Part shown: piece by piece, positions 15,315 through 26,020 of the stretch
Layout: each line of letters opens with the position of its first letter
Position numbering within the stretch: the first letter of the stretch is position 1
Assembly: GCA_017460915.1 (NCBI GenBank)
Contig: JAFUAA010000003.1
Span: forward strand, 1-41,195
DNA: 41,195 nucleotides
Origin: Bacteroidales bacterium
GTDB lineage: Bacteria; Bacteroidota; Bacteroidia; Bacteroidales; F082
Direction of reading: 5' to 3'
Translations under genes and position numbers: made by a program
The notes under the pieces: model-generated
Database searches by the model: none
Seen by the model: the letters and a program-made list of their open reading frames with translations, nothing else
What the model was told of the DNA's origin: nothing

Positions 15315-16922
15315 ATGGGAGAGCAAAAGGAAAAGCGGCTTTTCACGGCCAGCGAATACATGAAAGAGGAATATTGCGCCAAAATCGTGCGCATCGGCGA
15401 GATGAAGGAGATTGAAGGCTCTGATTTTCTCGTGCAAACCTTCGTTGACGGCTTCAGCATCGTGGTCTCGAAAGGGCAATTCACGGTGGGCGAGCCGGTC
15501 ATCTATTGCATGAACGAGACCGCGCTCAACAAGGATTTTCTGGCCGTCAACAACCAGTTTGACATCGGTGTGGCCGAGATGAACGCCAACGCGGCGGACG
15601 TCGTCAAGCTGAAGGAGGAAGGCAAGATTGACGAGGCCAAGAAACTCGTCGGTTTCTTCAACAAGCACGGGCGCGTGAAGCTCATCAAGCTGCGCGGCTG
15701 CCCATCGTATGGCTGCATTTTCAAGAAGGATTCGTTGGTGCGCTGGAAGAAGAAACTGGCCGACGAGAACCTTGAGGACTATTTCACCGTTGACGAGAAC
15801 GGCATCGAGCACCCGTTCTCGTTCGACACGATAGCCGGCGAGCTGTTTGCGGAGGCATACGTGCCGCCCATCCAGTTCCCGAAAGACGCGACCAAGCGTG
15901 AAAAACGCCGCGACCGAGGCATCAAACGCTTTAAGCGCGTCATTCCGGGCGAGTTTTTGCTGCATTACGACACCGCCCAACTGCAAAGCAGCCTTTGGCG
16001 TTTCAGCCCTTCGACAAAAGTCACCATCAGCGTCAAGATGCACGGAACCAGCGTGATAGCGGCCAATGTCCTCACGCGAATCCCCGTGCAGATGACCTCG
16101 GCGGAACAATGGTTCAACAAGAAGGTGAAAAAGGAAATCAAGCATCTCGGGAAGCAAAAGGTGAATCCGTATTGGGGCAAGGCCAAACAAGAAAAACAAT
16201 CAAAATCGTTGAAAGACAAGAAAATATCGAATTTTCGGATTGATTACGGCCCGGTGTTCTCGTCGCGGACGGTCATCAAGAACCAGTTCGACTCGAAATA
16301 CGGCGGCTATACGGCTGGCTTCTACGGCCAGGACATTTGGACCGAATACGGAAACCTGATTTTCAAATATTTGGACAAAGGCATGACGCTCTACGGCGAG
16401 ATTTGCGGCTACCTCACCCAGTCGGACAGCATGATTCAAGGCCAATACGACTACCGCTGCGACCACGGCAAGAATTTCCTCATGCCATACCGCATCACCG
16501 TGAAGCCCGAAAACGGCAGAAAGGAAGAGTGGAATGTACGGCAAGTGCATGACTGGACGGTGCAACTGATGGAGCAGCACCCCGAAATCGCCGAGCGCCT
16601 GAAGCCCATCCCGATTCTGTATCACGGCCCCATCGCCGACCTGTATCCCGACATCCCCACCGACGCCAACTGGGGTATGGGTTTCCTTGAGCATTTGGCC
16701 AACGACACGGAGCGGCTTGGCATGGAGAAGAACGAGCCGTTCTGCAAGAACAAGGTGCCGCGCGAGGGCATTTGCATCCGTATCGATGACGACCCCGTGG
16801 CCGAGTGCTTCAAGTTGAAGACTTTCGCCTTCCTGAAAAAGGAACAGGGCGAAATCGATGCGGGAACGGTCAATATTGAAATGCAGGACGCTTACGCCAA
16901 TGCTTCAAAAGACGATAATTGA
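15315..16922 (+). CDS. RNA ligase, Rnl5-like (OB domain plus nucleotidyltransferase)
   Basis: The 535-residue protein has all core motifs of covalent nucleotidyltransferases. Motif I is K241-M-H-G with the adenylated Lys (SVKMHGTSV), motif III/IIIa is LYGEICGY around E362, motif IV is REGICIRID around E484, and motif V is FKLKTFAF with K500 and K502. Before them, residues about 20-75 look like an OB fold (FVDGFSIVVSKGQFTVGEPV). An N-terminal OB domain is the hallmark of the Rnl5 family (Deinococcus DraRnl, Naegleria NgrRnl), which seals 3'-OH/5'-phosphate nicks in RNA duplexes. An insert of about 60 residues rich in Lys separates motif I from the middle. No kinase/phosphatase or RtcB partner is adjacent, so its substrate is unknown. 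Confidence 0.85.
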   Translation: MGEQKEKRLFTASEYMKEEYCAKIVRIGEMKEIEGSDFLVQTFVDGFSIVVSKGQFTVGEPVIYCMNETALNKDFLAVNNQFDIGVAEMNANAADVVKLKEEGKIDEAKKLVGFFNKHGRVKLIKLRGCPSYGCIFKKDSLVRWKKKLADENLEDYFTVDENGIEHPFSFDTIAGELFAEAYVPPIQFPKDATKREKRRDRGIKRFKRVIPGEFLLHYDTAQLQSSLWRFSPSTKVTISVKMHGTSVIAANVLTRIPVQMTSAEQWFNKKVKKEIKHLGKQKVNPYWGKAKQEKQSKSLKDKKISNFRIDYGPVFSSRTVIKNQFDSKYGGYTAGFYGQDIWTEYGNLIFKYLDKGMTLYGEICGYLTQSDSMIQGQYDYRCDHGKNFLMPYRITVKPENGRKEEWNVRQVHDWTVQLMEQHPEIAERLKPIPILYHGPIADLYPDIPTDANWGMGFLEHLANDTERLGMEKNEPFCKNKVPREGICIRIDDDPVAECFKLKTFAFLKKEQGEIDAGTVNIEMQDAYANASKDDN

Positions 16923-16974
16923 TGGTTTGGCCTTATGCCAAAACTATGCAAATTCCTAAAGTCTTACCATGATT

Positions 16975-18126
16975 TCAGGCCATGAACTCCGTCAAGTCGG
17001 AATGTAGGATTTCTTGCAGTTCCGCTTTGTGCTCGGGCGTGGTTTGCATGAAGAGGAATCCCCACACACTCATCGCGAGATTCATGATGTCGCGGGTTTC
17101 CACCACACCATGGAAGTGCCGCTTGATGCGCTCGAAGTCGAGTTTGCGGTTGGTGTCGTAAGGTTTGTCCAAGACGATGAAACTGAACACGTCGTTCTCG
17201 ATGCCGTTCCACATGGTGGCATAGTCGGGATGTGAGCCTTCGAAATAGGCCTGGACGGGCAACAAATGGCAGGTGTGGCGCGTCAGGTCGTTGAGGCACA
17301 TGCCGGCGAAGCGTAATGGGTTGACCTCAATCGGAATGGCGCGACCCGTGTTCTTGTCTACGCGAAACTCCACGTGCATCGGGAAGTTGCGCAGACCGAG
17401 CACGCCGTTCAAGTCGATGCAGAATTGGTTGAAAGCCGGATAGTTGCTCTCAAAAATTTGCTTGCTCATGCAATAGAGGCGGTCACTCACGTCGGTTTCG
17501 TTCTTGAAGATGTGGTGGAAAATGTTGATGATGTTGGGCTTGCCCTCGGCATCGTAATAGGCATCCACGGCATATTCCTCGCCTTCGATGAACTGCTCCA
17601 ATACAAATTTTTCGCTGCGCACCACGGTGTCGGGGAACACGGCGCATTGCTTGGCGAAATTCTGGTCGATGTCGTCCAAGGCGGCTTGCCATTCGGCCTT
17701 GCTGCGGACGATGTAGACGCCCACGCTGAGGAAGCCGACGGCAGGTTTCAGCACAAGCGGCAACGGCAATTCGTCAGAAATAAGGTTGTGCAATTCATTC
17801 ATTTCCACTTCTTTATAGTAGAAGTCGGGATAAATCTGTTGGCAAATGCGGCGGAATTCAGCCTTGTCCTTCAGGATCTTGACTTTTTTCACCAATTCCG
17901 ATTCGGGCAGTTGGGCATAAAGCCACACCAGCGCGTTTTCCGAAACAGCATAAAGTTGGCCTTTTTGCTGATAGTTTTCAACAAACTGCTTGTCATCCAA
18001 AAGGTTCAACTGATGGCCTTGCTGCTTCAACGTTTCGGCCATGTCGTTGTGCAGGACGGGAATTTGTTTTTCTTCCAAATAGGCCACCAAAGGGGCGGAT
18101 ACGTATGGTTTTTCTAAAATGATCAT
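16975..18126 (-). CDS. ATP-grasp domain enzyme of unknown substrate
   Basis: The 383-residue protein has an ATP-grasp fold: an N-terminal alpha/beta part, then LPLVLKPAVGFLSVGVYIV (the ATP-binding Lys and glycine loop, about residue 122-140), FVLEQFIEGEEYAVDAYY, and the metal-binding end MHVEFRV...IPIEVNPLRFAGMC. Such enzymes join a carboxylate to an amine or thiol through an acylphosphate, using ATP and Mg. The substrate cannot be told from sequence. It is the last gene of a minus-strand run after fur-purA, separated from purA by 55 bp that contain an extragenic palindrome. It converges with the RNA ligase gene 52 bp away. Confidence 0.8.
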   Translation of the reverse strand: MIILEKPYVSAPLVAYLEEKQIPVLHNDMAETLKQQGHQLNLLDDKQFVENYQQKGQLYAVSENALVWLYAQLPESELVKKVKILKDKAEFRRICQQIYPDFYYKEVEMNELHNLISDELPLPLVLKPAVGFLSVGVYIVRSKAEWQAALDDIDQNFAKQCAVFPDTVVRSEKFVLEQFIEGEEYAVDAYYDAEGKPNIINIFHHIFKNETDVSDRLYCMSKQIFESNYPAFNQFCIDLNGVLGLRNFPMHVEFRVDKNTGRAIPIEVNPLRFAGMCLNDLTRHTCHLLPVQAYFEGSHPDYATMWNGIENDVFSFIVLDKPYDTNRKLDFERIKRHFHGVVETRDIMNLAMSVWGFLFMQTTPEHKAELQEILHSDLTEFMA

Positions 18127-18142
18127 AATGAAATTGTTGGTC

Positions 18143-18172
18143 GGTAGAGACGTGGCGCGCTACGTCTCTACC
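18143..18172. repeat. Extragenic palindrome, GTAGAGACG family
   Basis: Arms GGTAGAGACGT and ACGTCTCTACC pair perfectly around an 8-nt GC-rich centre. It fills most of the gap between purA and the ATP-grasp gene. Related palindromes are at 25975-26002, 28041-28063 and 36881-36908. It may act as an attenuator or RNA-stabilising hairpin. Confidence 0.8.
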
Positions 18173-18181
18173 AGATTGTGT

Positions 18182-19908
<1,727 letters not shown>

Positions 19909-19930
19909 TCCCTTGTTGATGAAGTTGCCG

Positions 19931-19938
19931 CAAAGGTA
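19931..19938 (-). promoter_or_regulatory. -7 box (TACCTTTG) of fur-purA
   Basis: The minus strand reads TACCTTTG 22 bp before the fur ATG at 19908, with a TTG (19955-19957 on the complement) 16 bp further upstream. It would drive fur and purA. Confidence 0.6.
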
Positions 19939-19964
19939 GCAATATTTTTCAGAACAATTCTAAA

Positions 19965-22172
19965 TTATTTTCCTTCCGAAGCGTTTTTTCTGATTACTTT
20001 TTGCACGTCCTTCATGTGGTTGAGTTTGGCGATAAGGTCGTCAAGCTCCTGCGTGTTGTGGACGAAGATGGAGAGCGTGGCTTCCACCACGTCGTTTTTG
20101 GCTTCCATATGGAGCGAGTGCAGGTTGAGTCTCATCTCGTTGGAGAGCAGGTTGGTCATGCGGTTGAGCAAACCGGCCGTGTCCAAAGCCGTGACTTTCA
20201 ACTCGGCAAGGAAGGCGATTTCGCTCTTGGGTTGCCATTTGGCTTTCACGATGTTGTTGCCGTAGCGCGACGAAAGCTGGATGGCCTTGAGGCAGTTGCT
20301 GCGATGGATTTGCAGCGGCTCGCCTGGGAAACTGAACGCGATGACGTCGTCGCCAGGGATGGGGTTGCAGCAGGTGGAGACGTTGAAGTCGAACTCGCCC
20401 GACGAGGTGATGGAGGGCGTTTCGTCTTTCTCTTTGTTGTTGCCCAGAAGTCCGAAGGTGATGTAGCGCACGAAACTGCCGTTGCCCGACTGGGGCTTCA
20501 GCACGCTGCGGACGACGCGCTCGTCGATTTTGCCGATGGCCATTTGGTAATAGAAATCGATGGCACTGGTGAGTTTTTCGACGGCCATCACCGCGTTGCG
20601 GTTGGCTTTTGTTGGGTCGAGGCCGAGTTTTTTCATGATCTCGTTGAACTTTTCCTCGCCTTGCTCGCGGAAGGCGCGGCGGAACTCCTTGATGCCGTTC
20701 TTGAGTCGCGATTTGGCTGTGGCCGTGGCCAAAAACTCAAACCATTTCTCCTGCGGATGCTGGGCTTCGGAGGTGATGATTTCCACTTGGTCGCCGTTGC
20801 GGAGTTTCCTGTCGAGTTGTGAAAGCTGGCTGTTCACGTTGGCGGCGATGCTGTGGTCGCCGATTTCGCTATGGATGTTGTAGGCGAAGTCGAGCACGGT
20901 GGAACCCTTGGGCAGCAAAATCATCTGGCCTTGCGGGGTGAACACGTGGATTTCGTCGGAGAAGAGGTCGAGTTTGAAGTTGTCGACAAACTCAATGGCG
21001 TTGTTCGACTCGGTGTTGATGAGGTCTTGGGCTTTTTTCAGCCAAATGTCGAAGCCGCTTTCCGTCTGGTCGTCCGACTTGTATTTCCAGTAGGCGGGGA
21101 AGCCTTTCTCGGCGATTTCCTCCATGCGCTGGCTGCGGATTTGCACCTCCACCCAGTTGCCGGTCTGGCCCATCACCACGGCGTGCAACGATTCGTAGCC
21201 GTTGGTCTTGGGGAACGAAATCCAGTCTTTCAGTTTGGCCGTGTTGGGACGGTAGAAGCCCGTCAGGATGGCGTAGATTTTCCAGCATTCAAGGCGTTCC
21301 TGGTCCACGGGACAGTCGGTGATGAAACGCGCCACGAACGAGCCGTAGAGTTCTTCGAACGACAGTTCCTTGTCGAGCATCCGTTTCCAGATGGAATTGA
21401 CCGAGCGTTCCTTGATTTCGGCGCGTGCCTTGATGCCTGCTTTCGCCAATGTGACCAAAACAGGTTCGATGAACTTGCGCATTTCGCCCATGCGGTGTTC
21501 GCGCACTTCGTCCAAACGCTTGCGGATGTTGTTGTAGATGGTCGGGTTGGTGTATTTCATCGCCAAGTCCTCAAGTTCGATGCGGATGGCGTGAAGGCCC
21601 AGGCGGTAGGCAAGGGGCGCATATAGATAAGAGGTCTCCGATGCAATTTTCAGTTGCTTGTGTTTGGGCATCGAGTCGAGGGTGCGCATGTTGTGCAGGC
21701 GGTCGCTGAGCTTGATAAGCACCACGCGCACGTCATAGGTCAGCGACGAGATGATTTTCTTGAAGTTTTCGGCCTGCAAGCTCTCGGTGCCTTCCAGCTT
21801 GTCGAACTTGGTGAGGCCGTCCACCACGCGCGACACCTTTTCGCCGAACATCTCGCGGAGGTCGTCCAAGGTGTATTTCGTGTCCTCCACCACATCGTGC
21901 AGCAGGGCGCAGATGATGCTGGTGCGGCCCAGTCCTATGTCGTGGGCGGCCATGGTGGCCACTTCGATGGGGTGGTAGATGTAAGGCTCACCCGAGCGGC
22001 GGCGTTGGTCCTTGTGCGCCTCGACGGCGAAATAGAAAGCCTTGTCGACCTCGGCGAGGTCTTGGGCTTCCTTGCGCGTCTGCCAAGCGTCGATGAGGCG
22101 TTGATGTCGTCGCTCGATTTCTTCTTTTTCTTCTTTGGAATAGGTGTCGGGTAAAGCAGGTGTCATAGGCAT
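19965..22172 (-). CDS. Bifunctional (p)ppGpp synthetase/hydrolase, RelA/SpoT family
   Basis: The 735-residue product has the full long-RSH layout. The HD hydrolase domain (about 45-200) has an intact HDVVED motif and SDRLHNMRT. The synthetase domain (about 240-360) has GYESLHAVVMG and VEVQIRSQRM. A TGS domain follows (IHVFTPQGQMILLPKGSTVL), then a zinc-finger-like CC region (NVSTCCNPIPGDDV), and a C-terminal ACT domain. The intact HD motif indicates that it can degrade as well as make the alarmone, as expected if it is the main RSH enzyme. It governs the stringent response to amino-acid starvation. It is the first gene of the minus-strand run, with its own -7 box. Confidence 0.95.
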   Translation of the reverse strand: MPMTPALPDTYSKEEKEEIERRHQRLIDAWQTRKEAQDLAEVDKAFYFAVEAHKDQRRRSGEPYIYHPIEVATMAAHDIGLGRTSIICALLHDVVEDTKYTLDDLREMFGEKVSRVVDGLTKFDKLEGTESLQAENFKKIISSLTYDVRVVLIKLSDRLHNMRTLDSMPKHKQLKIASETSYLYAPLAYRLGLHAIRIELEDLAMKYTNPTIYNNIRKRLDEVREHRMGEMRKFIEPVLVTLAKAGIKARAEIKERSVNSIWKRMLDKELSFEELYGSFVARFITDCPVDQERLECWKIYAILTGFYRPNTAKLKDWISFPKTNGYESLHAVVMGQTGNWVEVQIRSQRMEEIAEKGFPAYWKYKSDDQTESGFDIWLKKAQDLINTESNNAIEFVDNFKLDLFSDEIHVFTPQGQMILLPKGSTVLDFAYNIHSEIGDHSIAANVNSQLSQLDRKLRNGDQVEIITSEAQHPQEKWFEFLATATAKSRLKNGIKEFRRAFREQGEEKFNEIMKKLGLDPTKANRNAVMAVEKLTSAIDFYYQMAIGKIDERVVRSVLKPQSGNGSFVRYITFGLLGNNKEKDETPSITSSGEFDFNVSTCCNPIPGDDVIAFSFPGEPLQIHRSNCLKAIQLSSRYGNNIVKAKWQPKSEIAFLAELKVTALDTAGLLNRMTNLLSNEMRLNLHSLHMEAKNDVVEATLSIFVHNTQELDDLIAKLNHMKDVQKVIRKNASEGK

Positions 22173-22189
22173 TCGTCTTTTTCAGACTG

Positions 22190-22197
22190 CAAAATTA
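22190..22197 (-). promoter_or_regulatory. -7 box (TAATTTTG) of the relA/spoT gene
   Basis: The minus strand reads TAATTTTG followed by C, 17 bp before the ATG at 22172. The leader would be only about 10 nt. No clear -33 element is visible. Confidence 0.55.
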
Positions 22198-22300
22198 GGG
22201 ATAATCCTTTTTAGTGTAGGCATCCGACGCTGATTTTTTTTGCGGATTTGGGCGGTTTTTTGGAAAATGATTATCTTTACGGGCGGAAAGGACTGTGAAA

Positions 22301-22687
22301 ATGTCGGCGAAACAAATAGAAATGGCAGAATTGATTAAGCAACTTGGGAGGGAAATCCTTCCTAGGAGAGCAAAGCTGGTGCTTTTCGGCTCACAGGCTC
22401 GTGATGACGCTCGCTCAGATTCCGATTGAGACTTGCTGCTATTATTTGATGGTGAGAAAGTTACCAGTGAAGACTTCGACCGTTGGGTTTTTCCATTCAT
22501 TTCATTGGGCTGGTCGCTTGGCGTTGAAATCAATCCAGTGGCTTATGCTTACGGCGAATGGCAGTTGCGAAAGATTACACCTATTTATAAGAATGTAATG
22601 AGGGAAGGGGTTGAGCTATGCTCACGGACGAAGAAAGTGCCCCCGGTTGAGGCATATATCAATAAAATAAAAGAATTAGTTGGATAA
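22301..22687 (+). pseudogene. MNT-type nucleotidyltransferase with an in-frame TGA
   Basis: One continuous frame runs from the ATG at 22301 to 22687 and would encode 128 residues, but codon 43 is TGA (22427-22429). The flanks are intact: LVLFGSQARDDARSDSD before it has the minimal nucleotidyltransferase motif GS and the metal-binding D40/D42. After it come DLLLLFDGEKV and a normal tail. Relatives usually have Trp here (DSDWDL), so one G-to-A change (TGG to TGA) explains the stop. MNT proteins commonly pair with HEPN toxins, which they AMPylate; no HEPN gene follows. As it stands, only a 42-residue peptide would be made unless the stop is read through. Confidence 0.8.
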
Positions 22688-22976
22688 AAATAAACAAAAG
22701 ACAAGATAAACAGAAACTTACATATTAGCAGATAGCACTTGTTGCTGTCCTTGAACACCAAATTTTCCACTAGTCCTCTTTCCTTGGAAATGATAATATC
22801 AGCCTTTTTGCCCTTTTCATAAAATCACGGGCATACCTTGTTCTGGTTGCGGGGGCATAAGATCTGCGAGATATTTGTTGTCAGGCCATATGCTTTCGGC
22901 TATTTATACCAATCCACTTTCTCAATCTCAGACGCACTTCTTTTCCCGAATATGAAGGAACAAAGGGATTTTTTTG
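22688..22976. other. AT-rich spacer without a recognisable gene
   Basis: Both strands carry only short open stretches broken by stops. The minus strand has a scrap (KKADIIISKERGLVENLVFK) that may be the remnant of a lost accessory gene. I cannot assign it. Confidence 0.4.
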
Positions 22977-22984
22977 TATTTTTG
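22977..22984 (+). promoter_or_regulatory. -7 box (TATTTTTG) of the HipA-like/DUF3037 pair
   Basis: TATTTTTG followed by C lies 29 bp before the ATG at 23014. It may also drive lepA, since no other promoter is evident between here and 24183. Confidence 0.55.
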
Positions 22985-23013
22985 CACCCAAATCATCAGG
23001 AAATCATCCTTTC

Positions 23014-23802
23014 ATGTCAATCTCAATATTGGATAGTATAAAATCCGTTGAAAGACAATATCTTACAGGTGAGGAACCCGTTTTGGTCATGTGCTCTGAT
23101 AAAAATGCCTATATCTGTAAGTACATGCGTTCGTCTTTCGTTGCGTTCAAATTGGCATGTGAACTGATTGGTGCGCAAATGGCCATGGTATGGCATCTCA
23201 ACACACCTGAAATCGCTTTTGTGAGAATTAGGCCTTCCCACTGGTCAAAAGGAAGCAATGTCGCTTTGTCGATCGGGAGCAGGAAAATGGAAGGTGTTGT
23301 CGATATTACGCCCTCGACCAATAGGGAAGTGAAAGCGTCCACAAAAACGCTGACGCAACTTTTGAAGATTGCCTTGTTCGACTTTTGGATGGCTAATGAA
23401 GACCGAAACGCCAACAATGCGAATTTGCTTTATGATGTGGAGCGTGAGAGTTTGGTTTCGATTGATTATGGTTGCATTTTCAATACTGCCACATTTGATT
23501 TTCCGCTGTCGCAGTTGACCTCAACTGATACCATTCTTTATTCTGACTTGTTTCAATACTTGATTCAAAATAAATCGCTTGCTTCGTTACAAGCGATGGC
23601 CAAACCCCTGAAAGCTTACTATTTGGCTTGTATCAATAGAAGTCGGCAACTCTCTATGCAGGTGATCAAAGCAATGCCAAATGATTGGAATGTGCCATCT
23701 GTTATCGTTGGAAACAAGATTAACCAACTTTTTGAATCTGAATGGGTTGATGGCGTTTGGCATAATTTTACTGAGTGTTTAACGGAAAATCTTGTAAAAT
23801 GA
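23014..23802 (+). CDS. HipA-like kinase-fold protein (HipA_2 type)
   Basis: The 262-residue protein has the features of a compact HipA-related kinase. K36 sits in AYICKYM (ATP lysine). A catalytic loop is at 127-140 (ANEDRNANNANLLY, with D130 as base and N135 or N137 for metal). The DFG equivalent is IDYG with D151. Classic HipA is a serine kinase that inactivates glutamyl-tRNA synthetase in type II persister toxin systems; the shorter HipA_2 type has unknown targets. It lacks the N-terminal HipA subdomain. Its stop overlaps the ATG of the next gene (ATGA), which is DUF3037-like, a recurrent partner of this family. The surrounding DNA is AT-rich compared with lepA and relA/spoT. Confidence 0.75.
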   Translation: MSISILDSIKSVERQYLTGEEPVLVMCSDKNAYICKYMRSSFVAFKLACELIGAQMAMVWHLNTPEIAFVRIRPSHWSKGSNVALSIGSRKMEGVVDITPSTNREVKASTKTLTQLLKIALFDFWMANEDRNANNANLLYDVERESLVSIDYGCIFNTATFDFPLSQLTSTDTILYSDLFQYLIQNKSLASLQAMAKPLKAYYLACINRSRQLSMQVIKAMPNDWNVPSVIVGNKINQLFESEWVDGVWHNFTECLTENLVK

Positions 23803-24170
23803 ATAGTTTGAGATATAGCATTATTTATGCGGTAATTCGCCCGGAGATTTCGGAACAACTGAGCATTGGGCTAATTATCGTTGATAATCAAAATGTCGAA
23901 GTGCGTTACTCGCAAAAGAAGTTAAACCTTTTGCAGGGCATCTTTTCAGAAAAAGAGTTTAGGTTTATTTCAAGGGTAATCAATTCGTTGCAAAGAAGTC
24001 AAAGTGTGAATTCCGTGGAAGCGGTCAATTATCTGACTCGGTATTCCAATAACATGATTTCGGTTTCGCCTTTGCAAACCATTGACATGGAGGCTTCAGA
24101 ACAGACCAAGAACTGGTTGTTCCGTAATTATGTTTATGATAGGACACAAAAAGTTGGCAAACGAGCTTAA
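23799..24170 (+). CDS. DUF3037-like protein, partner of the HipA-like kinase
   Basis: The 123-residue protein starts MNSLRYSIIYAVIRPEISEQ and continues LSIGLIIVDNQ, matching the opening strands of DUF3037 (a Y-S-I-I/R-Y-x-P start followed by a 'NVGVVL'-like strand). The start is the ATG at 23799, which overlaps the kinase stop by 4 bp and implies translational coupling. DUF3037 genes often follow HipA_2 genes, so this is probably the second component of a two-gene system, perhaps the antitoxin or a specificity factor; that role is inferred. It ends only 12 bp before lepA. Confidence 0.65.
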   Translation: MNSLRYSIIYAVIRPEISEQLSIGLIIVDNQNVEVRYSQKKLNLLQGIFSEKEFRFISRVINSLQRSQSVNSVEAVNYLTRYSNNMISVSPLQTIDMEASEQTKNWLFRNYVYDRTQKVGKRA

Positions 24171-24182
24171 TTGAAGGCTAAA

Positions 24183-25970
24183 ATGAAGAACATCAGAAAT
24201 TTTTGCATCATAGCCCATATCGACCACGGCAAATCTACCTTGGCCGACCGCCTTTTGGAACTGACCCATACGCTCAATTCCAAGGAACTTGTCAATCAGG
24301 TGCTCGATGACATGGATCTCGAGCGCGAACGCGGCATCACCATCAAGAGCCACGCCATCCAAATGAAATACAATTATAAAGGTGAGACCTACACCTTGAA
24401 CCTTATCGATACCCCTGGTCACGTCGACTTCTCCTACGAGGTGTCGCGCAGCATCGCGGCCTGCGAGGGCGCTTTGTTAGTGGTAGATGCCACACAGGGC
24501 ATTCAGGCCCAGACGATTGCCAACCTCTATTCCGCACTCGAACACGACCTCGAAATCATCCCCGTGATGAACAAGATTGACATGGACAGCGCCATGGTCG
24601 ACATCGTGGAGGACCAGATGGTGGACCTCTTGGGCTGCGACCCGAGTGAGATTTTGAAGGTAAGCGCCCGTACAGGCGAGGGCGTGCCTGCCGTGTTGGA
24701 TGCCATCGTGGAGCGCATTCCCTGTCCTCAAGGAGACCCCGAAGCGCCGCTTCAAGCCTTGATTTTCGACTCGGTCTTCAACTCGTTCCGTGGCATCATC
24801 GCCTATTTCCGCGTGATGAACGGCACGATGCGCACCAACGACTTGGTGAAATTCTTTGCCACGGGCAAGGAATACCACGCCGACGAAATCGGGGTGCTGC
24901 AACTGAAGCAAGTACCTAAGAATGAACTCTCTGCAGGTGATGTGGGTTATATCATCTCTGGCATCAAGACCTCGAAGGAGGTCAAGGTGGGCGACACCAT
25001 CACGCATGTCGAGCGACCTTGCGCGGAGCCCGTGGCGGGTTTCGAGAACGTGAAACCGATGCTGTTTGCGGGTATCTATCCCGTGGATGCCGATGATTAC
25101 GAGGAACTTAGGGCTTCGTTGGAGAAACTTCAACTCAACGACGCTTCTTTGGTCTGGGAGCCGGAATCTTCGGCTGCCTTGGGCTTTGGCTTCCGTTGCG
25201 GATTCCTCGGTTTGTTGCACATGGAAATCGTGCAGGAGCGCCTCGACCGCGAGTTTGATATGGACGTCATCACGACGGTGCCCAATGTCTCGTTCAAGTG
25301 CTATAAGACTGACGGTGAGATGATTGAGGTACACAATCCTAGCGGCTTGCCCGAGGTGACCAAAATCGACCATATCGAGGAGCCGTATATCATCGCGCAA
25401 ATCATCTCGAAGAACGAGTTCACGGGCCCGATTATGACGCTTTGCATCGAGCGTCGTGGCGTGCTGAAGAACCAGGTCTATCTCTCCACCGACCGCGTGG
25501 AACTGACTTTCCAGATGCCGCTCTCCGAAATCGTCTTCGACTTCTACGACAAGCTGAAATCCATCTCGAAGGGCTACGCCTCTTTCGATTACCATATCTC
25601 TGGCTATCAGGACGCTGACTTGGTGAAATTGGACATCATGCTCAACGGCGAGTCCGTCGATGCCTTGTCCACCTTGATTCACCGCGCCCACGCCTACGAC
25701 TTCGGCCGGCGCATGTGCGAGAAACTGAAGGAACTGATTCCTCGCCACCAGTTCGACATCGCCATACAGGCGGCCATCGGAGCGAAGATCATCGCTCGCG
25801 AGACGGTGCGCCAAGTGCGCAAGGACGTGACGGCCAAATGCTACGGCGGCGACGTGTCGCGTAAACGCAAACTGCTTGAAAAACAGAAGGCCGGTAAGAA
25901 ACGTATGCGTCAGGTCGGCAATGTCGAAGTGCCGCAATCGGCGTTTTTGGCCGTCCTCAAATTGGATTAA
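24183..25970 (+). CDS. lepA: Elongation factor 4 (ribosome back-translocase)
   Basis: The 595-residue product has the GTPase motifs AHIDHGKST (G1), RGITI (G2), DTPGHVDF (G3) and NKIDM (G4). Domains II, III and V and the LepA-specific C-terminal domain ([20 protein letters not shown]) follow. It binds the ribosome and helps translation and ribosome biogenesis under stress. The start is the ATG at 24183 ([16 protein letters not shown]); the in-frame TTG at 24171 is less likely. It lies 12 bp after the DUF3037-like gene without a visible promoter of its own, so it may be read from the accessory pair's promoter. Confidence 0.97.
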   Translation: MKNIRNFCIIAHIDHGKSTLADRLLELTHTLNSKELVNQVLDDMDLERERGITIKSHAIQMKYNYKGETYTLNLIDTPGHVDFSYEVSRSIAACEGALLVVDATQGIQAQTIANLYSALEHDLEIIPVMNKIDMDSAMVDIVEDQMVDLLGCDPSEILKVSARTGEGVPAVLDAIVERIPCPQGDPEAPLQALIFDSVFNSFRGIIAYFRVMNGTMRTNDLVKFFATGKEYHADEIGVLQLKQVPKNELSAGDVGYIISGIKTSKEVKVGDTITHVERPCAEPVAGFENVKPMLFAGIYPVDADDYEELRASLEKLQLNDASLVWEPESSAALGFGFRCGFLGLLHMEIVQERLDREFDMDVITTVPNVSFKCYKTDGEMIEVHNPSGLPEVTKIDHIEEPYIIAQIISKNEFTGPIMTLCIERRGVLKNQVYLSTDRVELTFQMPLSEIVFDFYDKLKSISKGYASFDYHISGYQDADLVKLDIMLNGESVDALSTLIHRAHAYDFGRRMCEKLKELIPRHQFDIAIQAAIGAKIIARETVRQVRKDVTAKCYGGDVSRKRKLLEKQKAGKKRMRQVGNVEVPQSAFLAVLKLD

Positions 25971-25974
25971 TCCT

Positions 25975-26002
25975 GTAGAGACGCAAAATTTTGCGTCTCT
26001 AC
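25975..26002. repeat. Extragenic palindrome, GTAGAGACG family
   Basis: A perfect 28-bp palindrome with 14-nt arms starting GTAGAGACGCAAAA. It begins 4 bp after the lepA stop and ends 18 bp before dprA. The 24-bp core is identical to that at 36883-36906. It lacks a T-tract, so at most it is a weak terminator; it could protect the 3' end of lepA mRNA. Confidence 0.9.
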
Positions 26003-26020
26003 CGAACAAACGAATAATAA

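Noticed and set aside
14388-16199. Minus-strand open frame of 603 codons across the DUF6973 and RNA ligase genes
   Set aside because: It crosses two well-supported plus-strand genes and their boundary, and matches no family.
22427-22429. TGA as selenocysteine or as tryptophan by code change
   Set aside because: No selenocysteine insertion hairpin is evident and the genome's other genes use TGA as stop (for example fur), so a nonsense mutation is simpler.
22585-22770. Minus-strand small membrane-like protein
   Set aside because: It overlaps the nucleotidyltransferase frame and has no upstream signals; hydrophobicity comes from AT-rich sequence.
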